This document shows, piece by piece, positions 1 to 5,270 of a DNA stretch of 7,768 nucleotides. The DNA is from JOPF133 sp035505095 (GTDB lineage Bacteria > Acidobacteriota > Terriglobia > Bryobacterales > Bryobacteraceae). The stretch spans positions 1 to 7,768 of the forward strand of contig DATJRE010000005.1 in NCBI GenBank assembly GCA_035505095.1, read 5' to 3'. Made by a program: the position numbers and the translations under genes. The notes beneath the pieces are model-generated. The model made no database searches and was not told where the DNA came from. It saw nothing but the letters and a program-made list of their open reading frames with translations. How positions within the stretch are numbered: position 1 is the first letter of the stretch; each line of letters starts with the position of its first letter.

Positions 1-1614
1 GGAGGGGTATTGCTTGCCGTTCACCGTGAAAGACGCGCTGGCTTTAAGCACCGTGATGCCGTTCTTCAGGAGGGCATTGACGAATTCGGTAGCATTGGCG
101 AAATCGGCCTGGTCGGAGGGCAGGATGTAGCCGCGCGGATCGCGCATCTTGGGGTCGTGCAGCACGGTGTTGTACAGGCCAACCGGAAGGCCGCCGCGTC
201 CGCCGAATCCACCACCGCCGCCGGGAAGTGCCGCCATGTCGCCACTGGGCAGAGCTTCGGCGCCGCCCGCCGCTCCACCGCGTCCGCCACGACCGCCGCG
301 GCCGCGTCCGCCGCCGCCCGTCACGCCTTCCGCCGCCGCGGCAGCTTCCAGGGCTGCGATACGCTTGGGCGTCACCGTCCAATAATCCTTGCTGCCCCGC
401 TCAATCGAGTTCATGCCCATGCGCCAGATGTTGAACAGGAAGGTCTCTCGGTAGCGGGAGGCGATGTCCATGATGGCGCGGTTGTTGGTCATTTCGTAAT
501 CGATGGACTGGCGGTAGTGCCACTCTTGGGGCGCCACCGGCATGGGCCAGTCGCCCTGCGGCAACTGCTTGTCGGCTACCAGCGGAATGCGCATGGGAGT
601 GGGCGAGCCGATGATTTCGGTGAGAATGCCGATCATGTTGTGGAAGTAGGTGATGGTGCGAAGGCCGCCGTTCCACCACGTGGAGTAGGTGGAGCCGCTG
701 CGCATGGCGCTGCCGCCCTTGCCTTCGGCCACCAGCCGGCTGTGCATGGCGGTGCCCACCAGTTCGATGCCCAGCGGCACCAGCGGGTCGAAGTTGTAGT
801 TGAACGGGTCGCGGAACGGCGGCATGAAGATCACCGCGCCGGCCGGGCCGGTCTGGTGGTGGTTGTACACGATTTCCGGGAACCACTCCTGGAACATGAC
901 CTTGTTCATGTTGGTGGTTTCCTTCATGTTGGACATGTAGAAATCGCGGTTATCGTCGTGGCCGATGTACTTGTTGTAGAGGCGCGGCAGGGCGTTCATG
1001 CTGCGCTCGTTCTCCGGGCGCAGCGGCGCGTTGGGATCTTCCTTGCCGCGCATGTACCAGTTGGCGATGAGTTCCTGGCCGTCCGGATTGGCCTGCACGC
1101 ACAGCACGATCACGTCATTGAGGAAGCGCATGGTCTCCGGGTCGGTGCGGCTGACCATCTGGTAGACCCATTCCATAAGCTGCTGCGAGCCGACCGACTC
1201 GCTGGCGTGCAGCGAGCCATCGATCCACACCACGGCTTTGCCTTCGTGGGCCAGCGCGTGGGCCTGCTCCTCGGTAACTCCTTCGGCATGCGCCAGTTTG
1301 GCCGAGATTTCCCGGTAGTGGTCCAGGTTCTTAAGGTTGGCAGGCGAAGTGATGATGGCCATGTACTGGCGCCGGCCCTCCTCGGTAGGGCCGATATCGA
1401 CCAGTTTCATGCGGTCCGATTCGGTAGCCAGCTTTTTCCAATAGGCTTCCAGTTGGGTGTAGTTGGCGACCATGTAGTCGTCGCCGAGATTGAACCCCAG
1501 GGCGTCCTTCGGGGTAGTGATTTTGGGGTTGGTTTGCGCGGCCAGGGGCCAGGCGCAGAGGGCGGCGGCGAGCAGAAGGGCCGGGGGGTGTATCCAGTGT
1601 CTCCGTGAACTCAT
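1..1614 (-). CDS. Secreted M14 zinc carboxypeptidase, partial (C-terminus beyond left edge)
   Basis: This is the N-terminal 538 residues of a metallocarboxypeptidase that should remove C-terminal residues from peptides outside the cytoplasm. The ATG at 1614-1612 is followed by a signal peptide: basic start MSSRRHW, hydrophobic core ALLLAAALCAW, and a likely cut near LAA/Q at residues 25-27. The M14 signatures appear in order: the zinc motif HASE (H136, E139), NPDG (176-179), the NRD substrate-site motif (222-224), the third zinc ligand in YNHHQTG (probably H253), and the catalytic glutamate in ILTEIIG (E332). Residues about 432-475 are low-complexity and Gly/Arg-rich. The frame is open to base 1. 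Large acidobacterial relatives run well past 800 residues, so a C-terminal part is probably missing from view. No good Shine-Dalgarno precedes the start. It is divergent from pepA. The family call is firm; the substrate is unknown. Confidence 0.9.
   Translation of the reverse strand, partial: MSSRRHWIHPPALLLAAALCAWPLAAQTNPKITTPKDALGFNLGDDYMVANYTQLEAYWKKLATESDRMKLVDIGPTEEGRRQYMAIITSPANLKNLDHYREISAKLAHAEGVTEEQAHALAHEGKAVVWIDGSLHASESVGSQQLMEWVYQMVSRTDPETMRFLNDVIVLCVQANPDGQELIANWYMRGKEDPNAPLRPENERSMNALPRLYNKYIGHDDNRDFYMSNMKETTNMNKVMFQEWFPEIVYNHHQTGPAGAVIFMPPFRDPFNYNFDPLVPLGIELVGTAMHSRLVAEGKGGSAMRSGSTYSTWWNGGLRTITYFHNMIGILTEIIGSPTPMRIPLVADKQLPQGDWPMPVAPQEWHYRQSIDYEMTNNRAIMDIASRYRETFLFNIWRMGMNSIERGSKDYWTVTPKRIAALEAAAAAEGVTGGGGRGRGGRGGRGGAAGGAEALPSGDMAALPGGGGGFGGRGGLPVGLYNTVLHDPKMRDPRGYILPSDQADFANATEFVNALLKNGITVLKASASFTVNGKQYPS
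190..318 (-). repeat. Gly/Arg-rich low-complexity tract inside the M14 gene
   Basis: Short GGC/CGC/GGT codon runs encode two glycine/arginine-rich stretches (about residues 433-450 and 464-475), of the form GGGGRGRGGRGGRGG and GGGGGFGGRGG. They are separated by a small Ala/Leu/Pro/Met segment. They lie about 100 residues after the catalytic glutamate and look like a flexible linker or insert between the catalytic domain and the C-terminal part. Simple-sequence coding of this kind is prone to slippage, so its length may vary between strains. Confidence 0.7.
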
Positions 1615-1620
1615 TTCGTG

Positions 1621-1626
1621 AGTGTA
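1621..1626 (-). promoter_or_regulatory. Possible -10 element for the M14 gene
   Basis: On the minus strand TACACT (a TANNNT hexamer, 4 of 6 matches to TATAAT) ends 6 bases before the M14 ATG. Transcription from it would begin at or next to the start codon, giving a leaderless or nearly leaderless mRNA, which fits the lack of a Shine-Dalgarno. No convincing -35 box is seen. A hexamer this loose can occur by chance. Confidence 0.25.
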
Positions 1627-1687
1627 CTACTGAGGACGCATCCGGTGCATCTGGCGGTGGCACGGGCGGAGACGAAATGCACCTGCG

Positions 1688-1718
1688 GTCACGCGCAGCG
1701 CGACTCCAGTTGCGTGAC
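1688..1718. repeat. Small inverted repeat between the divergent peptidase genes
   Basis: GTCACGC (1688-1694) is matched by GCGTGAC (1712-1718), giving a 7-base-pair stem with a 17-base loop. The overlapping CGCGCAGCGCG (1692-1702) is itself an inverted repeat. There is no T-run on either strand, so it is not a typical intrinsic terminator. It overlaps the end of the ATPase remnant and may be a chance pairing or an operator-like site. Confidence 0.25.
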
Positions 1719-1916
1719 GGTTGGCGAGAGCTTGAGCGGTAATACCTGGCCCCGCTGACGAACCACAACTCAATCCCGATCTCCTTGGTTGTCTTGGAGC
1801 CGAAGTGCAGTAGCTTTTCCGCCCCGCCGGCAGCGCGGCCGGAGATCCAGCTTCTCCAGCGAGGCGATGCTTTTGAAGCCTCGGATCGTAATGGAGTCCA
1901 GCGCGTCGGAGGGCAT
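1689..1916 (-). pseudogene. Decayed fragment of an AAA-family ATPase (RecF/SMC-like, COG4637 type)
   Basis: Reading leftwards from the ATG at 1916-1914, one frame gives MPSDALDSITIRGFKSIASL then EKLDLRP. This is the typical first strand and helix of predicted ATPases related to RecF and SMC heads. Intact relatives then carry the Walker A segment (of the NVLIGANGAGKSN kind). Here it is absent, and the reading frame changes. The next frame gives GGAEKLLHFGSKTT and KEIGIELWF, matching the region about 40-60 residues further on in that family. After ARYY a third frame gives PLKLSPT and reaches TGA at 1691-1689. So a deletion removed the P-loop, a second frame change follows, and the remainder of a roughly 370-400 residue protein is gone. 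The family match is from memory of conserved motifs, not from a search. It cannot encode a working ATPase. Confidence 0.7.
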
Positions 1917-1951
1917 CGGGGTGCACCACCATCATACCCGCGACCTTCGCG

Positions 1952-1980
1952 TTGCGGCGGCGGGCCAACTCCGTCACAAT
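1952..1980 (+). promoter_or_regulatory. Weak candidate promoter for pepA
   Basis: TTGCGG (1952-1957) and CACAAT (1975-1980) are separated by 17 bases, the usual -35/-10 spacing, with 3 of 6 and 4 of 6 consensus matches. Transcription would start about at the pepA start codon. It lies just upstream of the ATPase remnant's ATG on the other strand. The matches are poor and the call is tentative. Confidence 0.2.
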
Positions 1981-1981
1981 C

Positions 1982-1985
1982 GGAG
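1982..1985 (+). promoter_or_regulatory. Ribosome binding site deciding the pepA start
   Basis: GGAG sits directly before two consecutive in-frame ATG codons (1986 and 1989). The spacing is 0 to the first and 3 bases to the second, so the second ATG is the better start, though the spacing is short even then. The longer reading frame open from 1785 lacks family similarity before this point. Confidence 0.4.
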
Positions 1986-1988
1986 ATG

Positions 1989-3440
1989 ATGCTGATTACC
2001 GTCATACGAACTTCGCCTGAACAGGCAGATTCCGATGCTTTGATTGTCCCGGTGTTTGAAGGAAGCCGCGAGGAACGCTTTGGCGCGGGAGGGTTGGCCG
2101 AAGCGGGCGAGGTGAGCGGAAAGGCCGGAGAGCTGACCTTGCTGTACCATCCGGCCGGGGCCGCGGCCGCACGGGTGCTGCTGACCGGCGCCGGCAAGCG
2201 TGAGAAGTTCACCGCCGCCGAACTGAGGAAATTGGCCGGGTCTGCGCTGCGACACTTGAAATCGAAATCCATTCGCAAGATGGCCCTGGCGCTTGAGGGA
2301 GACTTGGCCACGGAGGACAACGCCACGGCAGCCGTGGAAGGCGCCATCCTGGGCGATTTTGAACCGGACCGCTATAAGACCAGCGGCGACCATAAGACCG
2401 TCGAAAGCTTCACATTGGTCGCGCCGCCAGAAGCCGCAGGAATCGAGGAGGGCGCCGCCCGCGGCCGGATCGTGGCTGAAGCGCAAAACTACACCCGCAG
2501 CCTGGTCAACGAGCCGGCTAATAGGCTGACGCCACAGAAACTGGCCGAAGCCGCGCGCGAGACGGCCGCCCAGTTCCACCTGGAATGCCAGGTTCTCGAT
2601 ACCGCCCGGATGACCGAGCTGGGCATGGGCTCGCTGCTGGGCGTCGCACAAGGCAGCGACGAACCACCGGCCCTGATCGAGATGCACTATCGCCCTGAGG
2701 GCGGTGGCGACGGCCTGCCCCACCTCGGACTGGTGGGCAAGGGCGTCACTTTCGACACTGGTGGCATCTCCATCAAGCCGGCTGAAGGCATGGAGAAGAT
2801 GAAGTATGACATGGGCGGAGGCGCCGCCATGATCGGCGCCATGCGGGCGCTGGCGCAGCTCAAGCCGCCCATTCCGGTGAGCGCGTATATCCCCGCCGTG
2901 GAGAACATGCCCGGCAGCCGCGCGCAGCGGCCCGGCGATATCGTCACCGCCATGTCCGGCAAGACCATCGAAGTGATCAATACCGATGCCGAGGGCCGGC
3001 TTATTCTGGCCGACGCTTTAACCTATGCGCGCCGCCAGGGATGCACCCACCTGGTGGATGCCGCCACCCTGACGGGAGCCATTGTGGTGGCCTTGGCCCA
3101 CATCAACGTGGGGCTGTTCGCCAACGACGACGGCATGCGCGATCGCGTGCTCAATGCGTCCAAGGCCGCGGGCGACCGCATGTGGCCCATGCCGCTCGAA
3201 GAGGAGTACAAAGAATATCTCAAGAGCGCCTTTGCCGACCTGGCCAACGTGGGCGGCCGGTGGGGCGGAGCCATCACGGCGGCCTGGTTCCTGAAGGAAT
3301 TCGCCGAGGATACCCCCTGGGTCCACCTGGATATCGCCGGCACCGCCTGGCTCGACGATGCCAAGCCCTTCCTCGCCAAGGGACCCACCGGCGTGCCGGT
3401 CCGCACGCTGGTGCAGCTCGCGATGGACTGGAACGGGTGA
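1989..3440 (+). CDS. pepA: Leucyl aminopeptidase, family M17
   Basis: This is a cytoplasmic two-metal aminopeptidase that removes N-terminal residues from peptides, as in PepA and bovine LAP. It has 483 residues with the start at 1989, close to the family's usual size of about 500. An N-terminal regulatory domain (about 1-160, with the typical DALIVPVFEG strand) precedes the catalytic domain. All key residues are present: metal ligands K251 and D256 in VGKGVTFDTGG, catalytic K263 in ISIKPAEG, D274 in MKYDMGGG, and D333, E335 and catalytic R337 in the signature NTDAEGR. Numbering is one above the bovine enzyme. The ATG at 1986 is an equally in-frame alternative; an upstream start at 1785 is unlikely because that stretch reads as non-homologous Pro/Arg-rich sequence over the ATPase relic. 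PepA of E. coli also binds DNA; nothing here tests that. It is divergent from the M14 gene and ends 3 bases before the opposing HEAT gene ends. Confidence 0.95.
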   Translation: MLITVIRTSPEQADSDALIVPVFEGSREERFGAGGLAEAGEVSGKAGELTLLYHPAGAAAARVLLTGAGKREKFTAAELRKLAGSALRHLKSKSIRKMALALEGDLATEDNATAAVEGAILGDFEPDRYKTSGDHKTVESFTLVAPPEAAGIEEGAARGRIVAEAQNYTRSLVNEPANRLTPQKLAEAARETAAQFHLECQVLDTARMTELGMGSLLGVAQGSDEPPALIEMHYRPEGGGDGLPHLGLVGKGVTFDTGGISIKPAEGMEKMKYDMGGGAAMIGAMRALAQLKPPIPVSAYIPAVENMPGSRAQRPGDIVTAMSGKTIEVINTDAEGRLILADALTYARRQGCTHLVDAATLTGAIVVALAHINVGLFANDDGMRDRVLNASKAAGDRMWPMPLEEEYKEYLKSAFADLANVGGRWGGAITAAWFLKEFAEDTPWVHLDIAGTAWLDDAKPFLAKGPTGVPVRTLVQLAMDWNG

Positions 3441-3443
3441 GCT

Positions 3444-5246
3444 TCAGCCGCTCGGCTCCGGAGGAGGAATCGCCAGGGCCATCTCGGCCCAGCCGGAGGG
3501 GGTATGCGCGCGAACCATCAGGGTGTGCGCTTCCGGGGACACCACCGAATAGCTGATTTCATAGCGCGCCAGGAGCTGCAAATAAGCCTCCTCGACGGCT
3601 GCCGCCACTTGCTCTTCTCCCTGCACGCGGCGGAAAAGGCCGTCCGTCTGGCGGCAGAACTCCTCCAACCGCGGATTCTCTTCCGTGGCAATCACCTGCA
3701 CGTGGGTGGACGAACTAATGACCGACGAAAGCAGCGCCATTCCCGCCGCGCGGCTCTCTCGCACGTTGCTGCAGACGATAATCCGCTTTTCGCCGCGCAC
3801 CAGTCGCTTGAGGCACTGGACGGCATTCCACACCGCATTCCAGAGGTCCGCGTTCCAGAGATCGGACCACACTCCCGTGCTTGTGGGGTGCAGAAGAGCG
3901 CTTCGAACGGCCTCTGGGATGGAACAGAACACCACGTTCCCGCCCTCGGCCGGCGGCGGCCCATGCCCCCGCGAGGCGTCCGCGCAATAGGGCAATACGC
4001 CCCATAAATCCGAATCCCGCTTCCACCGAAGCGCCCATAGCGCCCCTTCCACCCAGGGCGGCCTGGCGCGGCCCACGCCGCTGGGGAATACGAAGGCCAC
4101 CGAAAGCGCCGGCGGCGCCTCACTTTCGGCCACTTGGTAGAGGCTCACCGGGCGCCCCTCCTCGGCAAGCATGAATTGCGTCGGCAGAAGAGCGGGCACT
4201 TCCAGGCGGACTTCGGAGGCGAGGGCCACTCGCACACAGCGGCTATTCGAGCCGTGCCCGGGAGGGCGAAAATGCCCCACCATGCGCCATTGCGGGCACT
4301 GGGCTACCTTGGCGGCCGCGGCTTTGACCCGGGTCAGCGCCCAATAAGCCCGGCGCCGCACCGCCGGCTCGGCATCGCGCAGACGCTCCGCGATGGCAAT
4401 CAGAAATCGCGGATCGGCGGTTTCGCCCATCGCCCAGGCGGCCGTGGACCGCCACGGCGGCGCATGGTTTTCTCCCATCTTCAAGAGTTCGGGAATACTG
4501 GCGCAGTCGCCCAGCAGGTACAGGCCCAGGACGGCGTTAGCGGCCACCCGATTGTTCGGATCGCGCAGCGCCTTTTGCAGCAGGCTGTGCGCCTCCGGAC
4601 GATTCAGGCCCCACATCGACTCGATGGCATTGGCCCGCACGCGGGGATCCGGATCAGCCAGCCGGCGCTCGACCCATCGCACCCCGCGGCTGCCGCGGCC
4701 GATCATCAACACGGCTTTGGAACGGATGTGCGGATCGTCATGATGCAACAGGCGCAGCAGGGAGGGCAAAATGCGGGGACCGCTGGAGATTGCGTCCAGG
4801 ATGTCCATCAGCCGGGCGGGATGGGCAACCGTCTCCTCGTTCCGGTGCACCAGCGCCTTCGCCAGGGTAATATCAGCCATGGAATCCACTCGCAACGCCC
4901 CCCGGGCTAGGGCCACGGCCTGCTCCCGGTCAAGCGACGGATCGCACAAGGCCGGCAGCAGCAGATCGTTGGCTACCAGCAGCGTCATCACATATTGAGC
5001 GCCGCGCGATTCCGGCCCCTCGTGCAAAACCTCCAGCGCCTTCGGCAGAAACGCCCGCCGATCGGCCCCCAGTATTTCCCGGATCAGCGGGCGGCAGTGG
5101 GAGGGGTCCTGGTGGAAATGCGCAACCAGCCAGGCAAGCGCCGTTCGGCCGTCCCGGCGCCAGTCCGTGTTGGGCGATGGTGGCAACACAAAAGGTAGAT
5201 CGTCAGAATTTGCAGGAACTTTAGAGCCGCCGCGCGATTCCGCCAT
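3444..5246 (-). CDS. HEAT-repeat protein with a degenerate VWA-like domain
   Basis: This 600-residue protein has no signal peptide or membrane segment, so it is probably cytoplasmic. Residues about 30-155 are helical. Residues about 158-308 form HEAT/PBS-lyase-type repeats with recurring patterns such as LLHHDDPHIRSKAVLMIG, LADPDPRVRANAIESMWGL and LRDPNNRVAANAVLGLYLLG. Residues about 345-590 follow the layout of the VWFA-related Acidobacterial domain: FMLAEEGRPVSLYQV resembles the 'F.L.EDG.PQ.I..F' entry, then a strand (LSVAFVF), then LWNAVWNAVQCLKRL, KRIIVCSN, a VQVIATEE strand, LEEFCRQTDGLF, and YLQLLARYEISYSV. The metal site is lost: DxSxS is replaced by PSGVG (388-392) and the usual S/TDGED by SNVRE (493-497). 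It is probably a protein-binding scaffold; the partner is unknown. The start at 5246 lies 24 bases from acnA's; a weak AAGGG sits 6 bases upstream. The VWA assignment is inferred from pattern. Confidence 0.85.
   Translation of the reverse strand: MAESRGGSKVPANSDDLPFVLPPSPNTDWRRDGRTALAWLVAHFHQDPSHCRPLIREILGADRRAFLPKALEVLHEGPESRGAQYVMTLLVANDLLLPALCDPSLDREQAVALARGALRVDSMADITLAKALVHRNEETVAHPARLMDILDAISSGPRILPSLLRLLHHDDPHIRSKAVLMIGRGSRGVRWVERRLADPDPRVRANAIESMWGLNRPEAHSLLQKALRDPNNRVAANAVLGLYLLGDCASIPELLKMGENHAPPWRSTAAWAMGETADPRFLIAIAERLRDAEPAVRRRAYWALTRVKAAAAKVAQCPQWRMVGHFRPPGHGSNSRCVRVALASEVRLEVPALLPTQFMLAEEGRPVSLYQVAESEAPPALSVAFVFPSGVGRARPPWVEGALWALRWKRDSDLWGVLPYCADASRGHGPPPAEGGNVVFCSIPEAVRSALLHPTSTGVWSDLWNADLWNAVWNAVQCLKRLVRGEKRIIVCSNVRESRAAGMALLSSVISSSTHVQVIATEENPRLEEFCRQTDGLFRRVQGEEQVAAAVEEAYLQLLARYEISYSVVSPEAHTLMVRAHTPSGWAEMALAIPPPEPSG
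3823..3864 (-). repeat. Imperfect short tandem repeat within the HEAT/VWA gene
   Basis: On the plus strand three adjacent units begin GCATTCCACACC (3823-3834), GCATTCCAGAGGTCC (3835-3849) and GCGTTCCAGAGATCG (3850-3864). On the coding strand they spell the protein repeat DLWNADLWNAVWNAV (residues 462-476). A single 15-base unit, DLWNA, appears duplicated in frame in the helix preceding the RIIVCSN strand. Confidence 0.6.
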
Positions 5247-5255
5247 TGGAAGCCC

Positions 5256-5261
5256 TTTATA
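5256..5261 (-). promoter_or_regulatory. Candidate -10 element for the HEAT/VWA gene
   Basis: On the minus strand TATAAA (5 of 6 to consensus) ends 9 bases before the HEAT gene's ATG, so an mRNA from it would have a leader of only a few bases. It overlaps the TATAAT that faces acnA. Seventeen bases upstream, inside acnA's first codons, lies CTGTTT, a poor -35 match. Confidence 0.3.
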
Positions 5262-5263
5262 AT
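5258..5263 (+). promoter_or_regulatory. Perfect -10 element TATAAT upstream of acnA
   Basis: TATAAT is an exact consensus -10 hexamer in otherwise GC-rich sequence, 7 bases before the acnA ATG. Start of transcription 6-8 bases downstream would fall at 5269-5271, that is, on the start codon. No TG extension and no clear -35 box are present; the -35 region would lie in the first codons of the opposing HEAT gene. Position and the missing Shine-Dalgarno both suggest leaderless translation of acnA. Confidence 0.45.
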
Positions 5264-5270
5264 TGAATAG

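Noticed and set aside
10..1608. Plus-strand 532-residue open frame
   Set aside because: It is the antisense shadow of the M14 gene: rich in His/Val/Gly, with no family motifs, whereas the minus strand carries a signal peptide and every M14 catalytic motif.
1627..1977. Minus-strand 116-residue open frame in the intergenic region
   Set aside because: It runs in a different frame from the AAA ATPase-like segments and has no recognisable motifs; the meaningful similarity lies in the other two frames.
1785..1988. N-terminal extension of pepA to an ATG at 1785
   Set aside because: The added 68 residues are Pro/Arg/Ser-rich, do not resemble M17 N-termini, and cover the ATPase relic. GGAG and the family-typical start favour 1989 (or 1986).
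1974..2723. Minus-strand 249-residue open frame
   Set aside because: It is antisense to the N-terminal half of pepA, with no domain signature.
3439..3470. Possible intrinsic terminator between pepA and the HEAT gene
   Set aside because: The pairings are only 4-5 bases long with tiny loops and no T-run on either strand.
4134..4910. Plus-strand 258-residue open frame
   Set aside because: It is antisense to the HEAT repeats; the opposite strand shows regular helical repeats, this one no recognisable pattern.
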